A stretch of DNA of 64,000 nt from Climacium dendroides. Its lineage: Eukaryota; Streptophyta; Bryopsida; Hypnales; Climaciaceae. Positions 39,200 to 51,600 of the stretch are shown piece after piece. The translations under genes were made by a program, and so were the position numbers. The DNA is taken from positions 38,254,001-38,318,000 of the forward strand of contig OX467082.1 of assembly GCA_950106755.1 (NCBI GenBank). The letters run 5' to 3'. The number at the start of each line of letters is the position of its first letter. Within the stretch, counting starts at the first letter, position 1. The notes beneath the pieces were generated by a model, which was not told where the DNA came from, searched no databases, and saw only the letters and a program-made list of their open reading frames with translations.

Positions 39200-40380
39200 T
39201 GTTTACAATGTGGGACCACTAGGCAAAGTTTGGAAAAAACACAAGACAAAACTCTTTGGAGAAATTGAGGTTTGGTGCCATGTTTCTTTTGTACTATTCT
39301 TAGTAAAACCTTCCTCTGGCACCCTATTCCTTGAAGGGCCCCGATACCCTTGCTTCACAAAAGGCACCTTCCAGGATGATCAAGAATCCTACAAATTTGA
39401 GCAGATTTTCAGCAGAATTTGAGTACCGAATTGAAGGTTTGCCCAAGAGGAACGCCCCCACGTTGGCACCTTCAATGTTTGGGGCCAGATTATGCATGAG
39501 ACCACTGGATGCCACTTCATTATCCATGGATTACTTTCTGCCTACTTCCGCTGATTCCATGTCATCCACAGATCCCAAGAATATTAAGCAGAACATCGTG
39601 TAAGAGTAGGTACGTCAAAATTCGAACATGAAACGTACTAATAACAAGTCTGCGTGCTGCAGACTACGAATCATTCCAGAAATTAAGAAAACTTTGAAAT
39701 CGACTCAATTTTGCAATAAAATCTCTAACAAAATCAGAGGTAGCAGGTGCAACAAAGAAAAACAGATGAATGGATGAATGAATGAATGAAGTGGTTGCAG
39801 CTTTTGACAAGAAACAGTGCCAATGGGCAAAAGGACAGCAGAAAGAGAGGTTGCAATCTGAGCTCCATACATCGAAGTTACCTCACAGATGATCTCGGCT
39901 TCTACTTTGTTGACAAAACACCACTGTGAAAGAGCTATGTACCGAAATGTTTAAACAGGGTTGGGGTTTCCGAAATCTACAATATCTATGCAGACATGCC
40001 TGGGCAAATACAAGCACGATTCTGAGAGGGTTGATAAATCATCAATTTTGAAAGCAATATCGACAGCCGTTGTTATCCTCCTGTATGAAAAGCATGCAGC
40101 GGTTGTGACCATGTATCCTCAACTACGTCAGAAGGAAACCGGAATTCGAAATTGAGACTACATATCTATGCAAACCGATTTATTGGTCTTGACGCTCTGG
40201 GGGATAACCGAAACCTCCGACGACCAGAGGTGGGTTGTCACATCAAATGTCACAAGCCAAAGAGGATGCAGGTGTCTGATCTTGAAAAATGATACAAACT
40301 TGAAAAAATCACGTGCAGTTTGACCTGGAAACACACTATTAAAGTGCGCAGCCCAGTTGGTCCAGGTCTCCATTACAGTC
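39200..40380 (-). other. Probable 3' UTR / flank of the DUF1639 gene
   Basis: Base composition is gene-like from about 39.2 kb up to the stop codon at 40381. Overlapping open frames lie on both strands at 39210-39603 (plus) and 39324-39527 (minus), but none has a recognisable domain or a convincing partner exon. An unrecognised short gene at 39.2-39.6 kb cannot be excluded. Confidence 0.35.
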
Positions 40381-41636
40381 CTATTCAGAGTCGCTGTCTG
40401 CACTGCCCATTGCCTTCAAACCCCTTGGCTTCTGCAAGATTAAAACGTACCCAGCGATTAGAGACTGGTTAGAGTCGGTGTCGCTGTGACAATCTAAACA
40501 ATACTTGCCGTGTATGGAAAACTGAGACCTAAATAAAGCATGAGGATTCAAACTTACCTTCTTGATAGATTTCTTTTCCCTTACTTCGTAGCGCTCCCTC
40601 GTCACGTCACATAACCAGCTCCCGGGACTGATAAACTGTTTCATTTACAAAAGCACGTTAGGAACAACTCAATGTCAAAACGACAAACATCAGACAAAAC
40701 TCGAAACAGGTTCGCAAAGACACGTCCACAAGATGCAGCAAAATGAAAACAGACTGGCACTTACATGAAGAGTCTTCTCCACGTGCTTCAACCTCTTCTT
40801 TGGTCTAATTGGAAGCTTGCACCCCTTTATCGCAAAAAAATCATCCTCCTTTTCCTTCCGAGACAAAGATATAATAAACTTCGGCCACTGGAAGAGATCC
40901 ATGCCTACTTTCCCCGAGGGAGCAGACTTTTCCAGGTGACCATTCGCATCAGGTCTTGCACTGGCTGTAGGGAGGGCCCCTGTGTTTGCATGACTACCAG
41001 AGGCCTTTTCAGGATTTACAAGTTCAAGTCTGTTTGGTTGTAAGCTCAAGTCTGTTTTCCTAGCCGCGTTGGCTTCACTGTCGAGAGCACCGTTTGCATC
41101 AACATTCCTGGCCGTGGCTGCTGTCCCATTCCCCTCCGCCTCTCTGATATCTCTGATGAGGACAAAACTTCTGGGGTCAGTCTCATAGACTCCACAAACC
41201 ACTGATATGAACACTCACCGAGCGACAGCGCTAAAGATACAACACAACAATAACTTTACCTTCTGCTTCCGTTAGTCGACTTGAGAGGCGAATGCGAGGA
41301 CGGGGCAACCGCTGATGATTTGCCCTGTGCAGTAGCTACTTTCTCAGCTCTCACAACACGTCTATCTGGTCTTATAATCGGGTTCTTAATTCCTGACGAC
41401 TCCTCCACACTAGCTTTAACGTCTGCTTTGTTGTTGCGCGTCCGTTTCTTCTGACCCCACTGCAGATTAACTCCATCCGGGGGGGGTCGTTTCAGGCCCT
41501 CATCCGAGCCTTCCTCTTCCTCCTTTACACCAGCATTCTCAACCGGCTCCACGTGTTTGTTATCACCATTATTCAGCTCCTTCGCTTGATGCGCTTGGTG
41601 AGAAGAGCTGGCTGTCTTCAGCCTACTTCCTGGCAT
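40381..41636 (-). CDS. Plant DUF1639 family protein (4 exons)
   Basis: Exons in gene order: 41260-41636, 40765-41170 (alternative starts 41152 and about 41143 keep the frame), 40558-40635 and 40381-40431. With the longest second exon the protein is 303 residues. The last ~86 residues carry the plant-specific DUF1639 signature: WPKFIISLSRKEKEDDFFAI, then KLPIRPKKRLKHVEKTLH, PGSWLCDVTRERYEVREKK and GLKAMGSADSDSE. The first two-thirds is Ser/Lys/Glu-rich and probably disordered, with RPPPDGVNLQWGQKKRTRN near residues 80-110. The biochemical role of the family is unknown to me. Basic clusters suggest a nuclear protein, by inference. The start is the ATG at 41636, in an AAAA context. The open frame extends upstream only to a GTG. 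A long, GC-richer leader follows upstream. Confidence 0.85.
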
Positions 41637-43360
41637 TTTTAACAAAACTTTCCTATGATCCCCAAGCTTAACGCATTCTCCGGGACGCTTCTCGTTCCCG
41701 ACCGACTCCTTCTCACCGGTCCTCTTCGAAAACTGCCCCGCATGTTCCGGGAAAACGTGTCTGCACGTGGAGGAGAATTTTCTGAGCACTCAAAAAACTA
41801 CACGGGCAAGCAGCTTCGCAAAGTGACACTACTTGAAGAACACGCGATCCCACGTTTTCTAAAAAGCCGACCTTCTGCAAAATCCTAGGGCAGTAGAGCC
41901 AGGTTGCCTCACAAAAACTTAATCTACAGACCACACAACGGACGAAATCGCAAAGTTCCCACACCAAAGAGAGCGACAAGAGTAGCGCGCTTTCACCGAT
42001 GGTTACAGAGAACAGGAACCTAGATGCAACATTAACTAAGCGATCTTCGGCTCTAAACTGTTGGAAAGACTCTGGAGTTTTCAACTTCGGTAACAACAAA
42101 TTCTCTCTGCCCTTCGTTTAAGTTGCCGGCCAGAGTCACAAGTAGATATTTCAAAAACTATAAAAAGCAGCATTCTGTACGCTCACTCAGTCCCTCAATG
42201 TCGCTTCTCTCGGGCTGCGATAGAGTATCGATAAGAAACGAAAACTACTTTCCACCGCACCACGTTCAATAACTCTTCGTGACACGAAATCGTACCAAAA
42301 CGTAATCCTCACAAACAACAACTACAGAGTCGACGCCCGTTCGACGTTCTTTCCCCACTCATAAAAAAACGAAAGGAGACACCAACCACGAGAGTGTAAG
42401 CAACCTGTTTCCCTTTCCCCGAGTTCAGATCTCTCCGAGTCAGAAATCACATAAATTTCTCTCTGTCGCTCAAATCTTTGAAACAACGCTAGCACTATCA
42501 GTTACGACAACCCGAAACGATTTGAGCGCCTCCGTGCAAGAAGGCAGCTGCATCCTAATCCTAACGATCGATTAAAGAGAAGCCGCGGACATGCACAGAA
42601 CCACCACAAACGACACACAGATTAGCATGCAACAAACCTCATTGCTATCGACGATCACTTCCACTATGACACCGCAACAAGGAGCTTCCGCAGAGTCGCA
42701 GCATCAAGAGAACGGCGTCGCAACCCTGCACAAAAATCGCAAACAACACAAAGACCATCAACATCATCGCCACGGCCTCATTCTCCCCTTAAAGAATCCC
42801 TCCTCCACTACTTTACACACTTCACCACACTCCAAACCCCTTCGTCCTCAAACCGCCGGAAATTCATCACAATCCCTCCTAAGAAAAACCGCAGCAAAAC
42901 TTCAAGCCGCATCAATCTCCGATACCTCACCACTCAATGAAACACCGCAGAAAAACACACACACGCACACGCACACCAAAACTCACTTTCTTACACTCTC
43001 GGTCACAACGATTGCTCAAAACATTCGAAGCCTCCGACGTGCGCCCGGCGTTCCTGCTGGTCTCCGCTTGCGCTTGCTACCTCAACAGTGAGAGAAGCCT
43101 CTTGAGCGTTCGTGTAGACACACCCCCACAGCGAACTCGGCTCGCCCAGACCAGACAGAACTCATCCAATCTATGTTCATCCATTCAACGTTCATCTCAC
43201 CTATCCAACGACATCCGGCGACGAGGTCCGACGACATCCATTGCGGGCGGCCCCGGCAGACGAACCCCGTTCCCGACCGGCGGCGCGCGGAACGGGGGGC
43301 TGCATCGGGCGGTGGGAGGGCGCGCATCGCCATGGAGTGAGTTACTAGTAAGTCCAAAAT
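41637..43360 (-). promoter_or_regulatory. Long upstream region of the DUF1639 gene
   Basis: About 1.7 kb of gene-like or higher GC content before the DUF1639 start, ending in a very GC-rich patch (43235-43335). It probably holds the promoter and a long, perhaps spliced, 5' UTR. A (CA)n-type run lies at 42956-42980. The plus-strand frame 42591-43091 is His/Thr/Ser/Gln-rich low complexity with no known similarity and is not called. Confidence 0.4.
43265..43297. other. GC-rich hairpin
   Basis: CCCCGTTCC at 43265-43273 pairs exactly with GGAACGGGG at 43289-43297 across a 15-nt GC-only loop region. It lies in the most GC-rich patch of the window. Confidence 0.6.
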
Positions 43361-44353
43361 GATGAGTTACTACGTAACTTACTTCCCCTTCAGTCCTGTC
43401 GAGAACTGAGCGTTATCAGCGACTGGTGACGGACTTCCGACGTTGCCCTGCGTGGTCCCAATGCAATCTCCTCCGTCCATCTGTCCAGCCTTTCAAAACG
43501 TGATTGATACCCTGTTGATACCCAGGTGAGAGCGACCCTTTCGAAGCTGACTTCAGTTTGAACGGAACTAGCTGAAGGGCTTACTTTTCTCACTTTCTGA
43601 ATTAGGTTAACTTGCGACTCCGCCTTGTCAACCTTCTATATGCTCCAAATTTCTGTTGTTTCCTTGTCGACAGAAATGATCACAAAGGCAACTGCACGCT
43701 CATCTTTTGATGGTCTACTACGCCTCAAGCTCACTAGGGGTGCCACAGGTCACGATTTCGGTCACGGGACTTTATGTTTTTCGTACCCAGTACTGTGCCA
43801 ATTTCTGAGTCCCTAAATCTCGTCTGAAAGTACAAGGCTCTTGTAGAAACTCGAAATCGCGTTGCCCAAATCGCTTCCTTTCTTGTAGCACAAGTCTCGC
43901 ACTCTGACACCCATATTGCAAGAAATTCCGTAGTTATTTGGCCCTGGGACACTTATTTCCTAGTATTCACTGTTGCACAAACCCTAGAGAACTTCGGGTT
44001 TACATGATGACAGAAACAAAAAGAAGGCCTCTCTAGCGCAAACTCTGAATCTTGATGATGTAAACTATTTGACACACGCATGGTGAACTGTTCGGGAACT
44101 GAATGGAGCAAAGGACCAAATCTACAAAGATATCTTCTAACGGCAGTAGTATCGCTGGAATTACCTGCGGAAGACTGCTCTGCAACGAGAACATGTTGGC
44201 ATCCAATCTGGCTGGTCCCTGTCAATGCGAAGACAGTGAAAGAGGAACTGAAGAATTCCAAGTTTACTTGCAATCTGTGACCCACGTAAACACATGTAAA
44301 ATTTGACACTTTCGCAGAGTGAGGAGTTTATCCAAGAGGAAGCCAGGTGGAGC
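43361..44353 (-). other. 3' UTR / flank of the HAD hydrolase gene
   Basis: Gene-like composition without a recognised gene, lying between the HAD stop codon and the upstream region of the DUF1639 gene. Short open frames occur on both strands and contradict each other. Confidence 0.4.
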
Positions 44354-47300
44354 CTATTCAGTACTGACCCCTTCTTTCTTGAGGATAAAATCTACAGCTT
44401 CGTACACATCGTTGACCACTTTGTCGGCAGGGTATTTGTCATGATTCGCAGTTCCTCGAAAATTACCACTTCGCACAAGGATGGAGAACCATGGCCGCCC
44501 AACACCGATTGCTCCAGCTATATCCGATTCGGGATTGTCGCCTATCATATATAAGGTCTTTAGTGCAGAGTCTTCTTCCCTAGCGATCCACATCCCCTGG
44601 TTCCCTGGACTCACGTCCCCAGAAGACATCATCGTTGCAATGCTATTCAGGGTTTTCCCTGCCATGTGGTACACAATGGGTTTCGGCTTTCCATAAGAAG
44701 TGTATACAAGCGGACGTTTCGTTAGTTTCACGTACAGAGTTTCAAGAGCGATTCGAAAGGCACCCATGCCAAACCTGGGAACTGGGAATTCTGTCGCGTA
44801 CTCAAAGTCATCAGCCGCAAAAAAAATCGGTGGTTGGGGAGCTTCGGCATCAGTGTGACCAGGATATCCACCAGCTCGGAGCACATCACACAATACCTGC
44901 AAAAACAGCACACATATATCGTCAACAGCAGAGAGATCTAAGAGCTGATTCCAGCACTCCCAAAGTTGTCTGAAAACAGGTTATCCACCGAACGAGACTA
45001 TTACGGTGTACTCTCGACAGTGCAGCTCACAAAGTGCGACTGACTGGGCACATCACTCGTGAAATGCTGTGCTGAATGAATCACGGAAGTACAAGCACAG
45101 CTATCTCACCTGAAAACCAAATCCATATAAATTCTCACACTACTGGACCCTCAGGGTTGCGCGGGTCGAAGCATTGCCAGCTTCAAATTTGAACCAGCAA
45201 CTTGCGCAACTACAGTTGAAATAACAAGCTTAAGATAATCCATTGCATTTAAGACACCTTATGATGGATGTGAGGTAACAGTGTCCAATCCACCCCAAAT
45301 AGGTGGCTTGAAACCTTGTTATCGCAATATCCTAAGCATCAAAAACAGGAGCCATGAAAGCGCCATCTAAGGAATTCACGAGGTATTCAAAGCTTCTCTT
45401 CATCAGCAATGCATCACCGCCATTGAAAAGTTCAATAAGAGTATTGAAACTCAAAATAACTGCATGACATCGAACTAACGCATGACTGAATTGTGAGAAC
45501 ATTCACGGACCTGAAGATCCCGACCCCAATCAACCGGGTCGCTGCACACAAACACAGCTGCGATCTGCCTCTCATTTACAGGCCCGTGGCTGTTGTTCGG
45601 AGTGGTCTCAGTTTTCACCCAAGGCTTATAAGCTTGCAATGGATCAATGTACTGAAATTCCTTGTAATAACTGTCCATCTTTACCACAATTCTGACATGG
45701 CCACATCATTCGCATCAAGCTTTGACTTAAAAACAGAGAATTCATCCAAGAATTCAACTAAAACGACCGCTGGTTAGGAATGTCCTCAGCCTCTCCATGA
45801 AAAGATTCCCAAAGAACGACACTGATTTATCCTATTCGTGAGAGCGCTGCAAATACTAGGGTCACGGCAAAGAATATTTTAGTGCATCCCACTGCAGTGG
45901 TGATCATTTTGCGGAACTTTTACTAACAATGGCCAACTGATGACACATACACAAATCCGTCTAGTACGACTCACTTCAGAATAAAATTTTCATCATGAGA
46001 TTGCAGCTTACGGAAATCCATAGCTGGTCAAAGCCGCAGCTGGATCACCTTTGCCAACAGCCAGCACCCTTTTTGATCTATACCTGCATTTGTAGACAAC
46101 ATTATCTGTGTCTGTAAATATTAAACTTTAGCTTAAGACAGCATGAGCGAAGTGGATTCCTTGATGTACATGAAAGAAACAATTAACTCAAATGCAGCAA
46201 CAAGTAGGCGCACTGAACAGAAATTGAAACAATGACATGGAAGCCAACAAGTTGGGAACACACCGCTTTGCAAGGGACTTGAATGGAGTATGACCTAAGA
46301 GAATCTGCGAGACATCCCACGACTACTGATCACTTTCCAAAACGAGTGTTGCTGGGAATGACTCTTAAGGAAACAGGTAACAACATGGTACAAGAAATGC
46401 AGGAAAACTAAGTGCAACACAAGATCCACTTAAAAAATATTGATCAGAAAAGCGACAGTAAAGGAAGGAACAACAAAAAGAAAAATACCTGAATGGGTTT
46501 CACAGGGACTGAAAGTTGACGAGTTAGCAATAGTGCTCTGGCGGCTTCAGTTGTTCCCCCACCTGTAATAAGTACGACCATATGTCACTCATTTAAAAAT
46601 CCATATTGATTAACAGGAATATGCTATCCACCAATTCAGCCTTCCTGACGAGAGGGATCAGGTTTCAGTATCAGTCTTGAGCATTTTCTGGGAGTACTTG
46701 AAACCGGTAGGTAATGAAAGGCTACTGGTTGAATAATTGAAAAAGGCGAGAAGCATACCATTGGTGAGGAATACATACGGCACAAGGAGCTCCCCTGCAA
46801 AATATCACCACCAGAAACAATCAATGCGTGACTACCATCTCAACATACTGCCTACAAAAGGAAACAAGGTTAATATAGTTACCATTTTCAACATCTTTAT
46901 AAAGCCGCTGCAAAGCATCGGAAGCCCTCCCTATGGTTTCACTGCCTCGAATAAGAACACCGTCTATATCAAATGCAATTCCAAAAGCACTCCTACGAAC
47001 ATTCACCCCGCAACAAAGATCATGTCAAAAACCATCTTCAATTGAAAAAAAGCTGCAATAAACTCCCAAGTGGAATTGCAGTGAACAGGCTAAAACATCA
47101 ACTCAAAGCTGACTCGAGACTCTTCAAAACTCTCTAATAGGCTGAAGCTCTAAATCTTCAATGAATTCACCAAAAACAGGTCTCACAATTTCCAGACATC
47201 AACCAAAATCTAAAAATTAGGGCTTAAGAGAGGTTTCCAAAAAGTGATGTGATGGTCTTACCTCGAATGGTTTAATCTTTCCAAATACCATGTCGAGGAA

Positions 47301-47383
47301 GATTCTCCCCGCACACAATCCCCGTAAGAAGAGCGAAGCCACTCACGAGCACGTGACCATCGTAACACTCGCCTGGCAGCCAT
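44354..47383 (-). CDS. HAD-superfamily hydrolase, CECR5/HDHD5-like (8 exons)
   Basis: Exons in gene order: 47262-47383, 46883-46992, 46759-46794, 46489-46562, 46264-46304, 46012-46083, 45511-45691 and 44354-44896. Total 1179 bp, 392 residues, with every phase matching. The N-terminus MAARRVLRWSRAREWLRSSY is basic, lacks acids early on and looks like a mitochondrial presequence. HAD motifs are intact: I, FDIDGVL with Asp49/Asp51; II, Thr88 in LTNGGG; III, Lys282/Lys284 in SYGKPKP; IV, GDNPESDI with Asp332 and Asp337. GHTPFKSLAKR and DPVDWGRDLQVLCDVL match the CECR5 subgroup of class IIA, known from yeast to plants. A phosphatase-type activity is expected; the substrate is unknown. The first codons lie in a good ATGGC context. 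Exon 3 is only 36 bp. A telo-box cluster lies 114-131 bp upstream. Confidence 0.93.
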
Positions 47384-47496
47384 GGCTTCTCATCCACCAT
47401 GAACTCCCACCTTCACAACTGCCGACGCCTTCTTTTCGGTACCAGATCGCTTCAATTCCCACGATCTCGCACCATCTCGTCGTGCTTCGATTAGCG

Positions 47497-47514
47497 TTTA
47501 GGGTTAGGGTTAGG
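47497..47514 (-). promoter_or_regulatory. Telomere-like motif upstream of the HAD hydrolase
   Basis: TTTAGGGTTAGGGTTAGG on the plus strand reads CCTAACCCTAACCCTAAA on the gene strand, 114-131 bp before the start codon. It is a tandem telo-box or a short interstitial telomeric repeat. Confidence 0.55.
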
Positions 47515-47745
47515 AAATTAGACAAACTTCACACGCCGTGAAGATTTCCGTCTCAGCTGCCGCAGAATTTCCTGCGCGTGTGGCATATGAAACTGCTAAC
47601 CCTGATCTTTTTCACTGTCTCGAAGATTTTGCCCGAAAATTGCCCGGAACTCGATTCGATTGCTTGCTTAGATCGGAGGAGAAACCTCCGGACTAGGGTG
47701 CCGGAGAAGCTTGCGCTCCTCGATGCCCGCGGGCGCCGAACGTAC

Positions 47746-47806
47746 GGGCCACGGTCGAGGGTCGGGACCGAGCCGAAGTTTGGGGCCACGGTCGAAGGTT
47801 GGGACC
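47746..47806. repeat. GC-rich direct repeat, period 37 bp
   Basis: GGGCCACGGTCGAGGGTCGG at 47746 recurs at 47783 as GGGCCACGGTCGAAGGTTGG, and both end GACC. It lies in a GC-rich island between the HAD promoter and the desert. Confidence 0.7.
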
Positions 47807-48427
47807 ATGCGGTCACTGGTCCCTATTCAACGGACTCCCCCGGTCACCATGACCTCGTCGACACTTCTTAGGTGTAAGTTTAACCCTTAACCCCTAAAGC
47901 CCCAAGGCATATTTCAGGCAGAAATTGTGAAAACTACCACCTTTAAGGGTAGTGAGAAAAAAAATGAAAAAATAAAGTTTATTTCAAAATTCAATCGCAC
48001 AAATTTGTACGAGACTACTATGAGAATGTGTGGAAAAAATTTCAAAAACTTTGACTGCATGGATTGAAAGATTATAATGTTTGAAGTTAGCAGAAAAAGT
48101 TTTTTTTCAACCTTGCCCGACAAGGTCAAAAACCTTTAACTCTTCCTAAAGTGAGATTTTTACACTACACATGGTTAATTTTTTTTACATTTGCTTCCTA
48201 TATCATGTACATGCCGGACAAATTTCAAAAGTAAAGAAGGAGTTTTGCAAAAGTTTTTCAAAGTTGCCCAAGCTGCTAGAAAAGTTTAGGGTAGCATAAT
48301 TTTTTAACTAGACACCCAATTGGAAAAAAAATCAAATTTCCACCAAGAGTGTACATGTTCACACCTTGTATCAAAATTTTGTGAATATCTAACCAAAATT
48401 GACTTCATAGGAACCTACCCAAATTTT

Positions 48428-48452
48428 CAATTGTCCGTTCAACGGACAATTG
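48428..48452. other. 25-bp near-perfect palindrome
   Basis: CAATTGTCCGTT and its exact reverse complement AACGGACAATTG are separated by a single C. Intergenic, next to a REP-A copy. Confidence 0.75.
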
Positions 48453-48499
48453 TCCTTTAGGAGTTAAAGGATGCTTGGTGACCTTGGAAAGCATCAGTT

Positions 48500-48675
48500 T
48501 TCATGACCATGTAAATCATTGGCTTAAAAAATTGCAAAATCATTTATTGGAAGTCAAAGTATTGTAGAAGATTTTTCCTTCCCACACAAAATTTTGAGGA
48601 TGAATAGTTGCACTTTTGTCCTATATGGAGAGATCGTGGGAGAGATTCTATGTCATTCATCAAATTCCAAACACC
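48500..48675 (-). repeat. Dispersed repeat REP-A copy
   Basis: The reverse complement aligns with 23765-23945. Shared plus-strand words here are ATTGGCTTAAAAAATTGCAA, CACACAAAATTTTGAGGATG, AATAGTTGCACTTTTGTC, TATGGAGAGAT and TCATTCATC. Confidence 0.7.
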
Positions 48676-51600
48676 CGCCTTGACATTTAAGGATTAAGGT
48701 AGGTTCCAAGTGGTCCCCAATACCCTATAAAATGGACTTTTATTTTGCAACTAATATTTTTACACAAATGATAGTTGTTGAACACTAATTTAAGAGATTA
48801 GTTGATGGAATAACTCTTTACCAAAGTGGTTTTCCAGACAAAGGAGGTTAGCAAGCAAGACATTAAGTACCTCTTTTCCGAGCAAAAAGGGGGCCTCTAT
48901 AATAATGGACCCTACTTAGGCTTCTCTACTTGCACTACCCTGCACAACAACTCTCTTTCAGTCTACCACCCATCCTCCCATCCCCTCCATCATGTTCGGG
49001 GTCTTTTTCGCCAATGTGGTTCACCTTTGTTTGGATGTCTTGTTCTTCCCACATCTTCTAGACAAGCTAGATCCTTGGTAAATTTTGAACTTGTCTATGT
49101 ACTTTGCATTGCCCTTGAGGACAACCATATTTTTTAATATTAAAAAAGATATTGAGGATTCCACTCTCTTAGATATTTCCACGGAGGTATTAAAAGGTGG
49201 CAATGCTTCTCCAAATTAGTCATATTGTATCCGTTGGCAATCCAATATATTTGAAGAGCTCATCCACATGCTTATTGATGATAATTAATGTTATATTTGT
49301 GTACAAAATGCACGGTGAATGTCTCACCAAAAATTACACGGGCAAAGTGACAAATTTCATTGATCTTTATGAATGGAATTGTCACTACTTTCGAGGTAGA
49401 CAAATTAATAACATACCATGAAGGCACATGAATGACACGATCGATCTATTTTACTCTTGTGTACATGTGAACACTGTGCAAGAACATAAATTTCTTTTCA
49501 AAAGCTTTTGGTCTTCGAGTGAATATGAGCATTATCCACGTGTTTGGAGATGGATGGTTTTGAGATTCATTTAGCAAACTTCACATTTCATCCTATCTTT
49601 TGCCTTATATTAGTGATTAGTTCTCCATTTTTCTATTTTCACAAGGTTGAAAAAATCAGTCTCCAAGTGCAATTGTAGCAGCTTGTTTTCTTCAGATCTT
49701 ACGGTTATTTTGATGATAATTGAACAAAATTTTGTCATAGTACTCAAGAATCAAAAAATTATGTTTCTTCTTTTGCTATAGATCAAGGTGCTAATGGGTA
49801 AAGTCATTGATTTTATTCTTCTTTAAGACATAGTAAAAACAAGAACGATGAGAAAAAAAACCCAAGAATGAACAATATTCATTGCCTTCACTGTGACTCC
49901 AAACCTTGTCAATTTGTCAGCTCAACATTAGCTATAGGAGTTAGCTCATTCTAAGAAGTCATAAACAAATCTACAACAAAAATAAAAACCTACAGAAAAC
50001 AAAACTAGCTCTTTCGGAGGAGGGAGGAGGAACAACACATCAAATGGCTTGAGATAGGAGATAGAGGTGAGAGGAAGAAGATAGCTAAACAAACACAAAC
50101 TACATTGGCGTAAAAGACCCCAAGCACAACAAAAAAAGCTAAGACGATGGATGGTGAACCAGAAGAGAGTTGTTGGGCAAGGCAGTGTAGGCAAAGCAGC
50201 TTGGATGAGACCTACTACCACAGAGGCCCCCCTTTTGCTTGAAGGGGGATACTTAATGTTGCGCAATTAGCAATGCAGATGGTTTCCATTGGCAAGGATA
50301 CTTGTAGCATTGGTGGGAAACTTGGCATTAATAACAAAGTCTTACAGGTATCGAAATAGTGTCCATTTTCTTTCTTCTTTAACTTTATTAGCACTCAATG
50401 AAGTGATAGGAAAGTCTCCACTATAAAAACAAAATAAATTAGCTACAGTATTGGCCTACAAGCGATTATAGGAGCCTATGAGATTCATTTTTGAATTGAA
50501 ATAACATCATTAGATGAGTTTTTAGCCCTCTAGAGGGCTGTGAGTTCCTGGTATTTCCCAAACTGCAAGTATTGCCTTATAGAGGACTGTGGCAGCTCAC
50601 TGATGTGGTAGAATGATTGCCATGTTTAAAAGAAATTCAACTTTTTTCTTCATTTCAAGAATGTAATTTTTTTTTAATTTTCTTTTTAGGAACAACTGTT
50701 CACCAGAACTACAAGGGGGACCAACATCGAGAACATGCTTGAAATGGCCCTTATGATCCCTCCAAAATCATCTAATGACTTTCCATATTGTTAATTCAAA
50801 TTTTTTGGCATCCTTGCACTTGCCATTAAAAGGCTAATTCCATGAGTGATTTCTTTAATTTCCAAAGTACCCAATTGCCTTAAGTAAATGGATATGGATT
50901 TTTCTACCTTAGATTGATGCATGCTCAACCTTGAAACACTAGAGCCTATGACCGTGTGGTCAAACATTAAAGTCACCCATCCTAGATGCTTCATTTTGTC
51001 ATTGAAACATGAATAGAATTAATATTTTTTTATTTTTTAAGAGATTCATTTAAATCATGTATTTTTTATGAGACTTAAAAATTCCAGATTTTCACTATGG
51101 ACTACAAGGGATCATTTTAAAGATTAAATTCTTCATCTTCAATTCATATTGAACCTAATATAAAACATACTTTAACATGTGAAATTTTCTCCATGGGTGT
51201 ACATTATAGTCTAGAAAATCATGGGTGCTTAAAAATTTACTGTGTCATTCTAAAAAGAAAAAAATAGCATTTGATGGTTATAGGAGCAAAGTTCAAATTC
51301 AAACAAAACATTGAATTTTAGGAATTTTTGAAAATTTTAGATTGGAATAAAAACTACACTTGAGAAGCTTCATTTCAATAGTTGGGTTCAAATTCATAAA
51401 AGATCATTTTTATGGCTTAAGTTTAAATTTAAAGAAAAGAGCACAAATTGCAAAAATATACTACATAGTGATCAATATTTTGGGAATCAATATTTTTCTA
51501 AAAATACTACTATTACCATTTGAATTAAATTCCAACTTGATTAGAATTTATTTGATTTCTAAAATAAATATTGAAAAAAATACCACATAAATTTGAGTTG

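Larger units (their letters stand above)
37272..39200. other. AT-rich intergenic region with REP-A and REP-B copies
   Basis: No gene is supported. A 64-residue plus frame at 38294-38488 has a hydrophobic start but no similarity or splice context. REP-B copy 2 and a REP-A copy occupy part of the region. Confidence 0.5.

Noticed and set aside
41637..41789. Longer DUF1639 N-terminus from 41789
   Set aside because: The frame there opens with GTG, with no ATG before 41636. The 41636 ATG has a good context and is the simpler start.
42591..43091. 166-codon His/Thr/Ser-rich plus-strand frame
   Set aside because: Low complexity, overlapping other open frames in a GC-richer leader region; no domain and no splice partner.
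49141..49400. Possible gene decayed by C-to-T changes
   Set aside because: All six stops in one frame could be C-to-T derived, but that many stops is what random AT-rich DNA gives. No protein similarity supports it.
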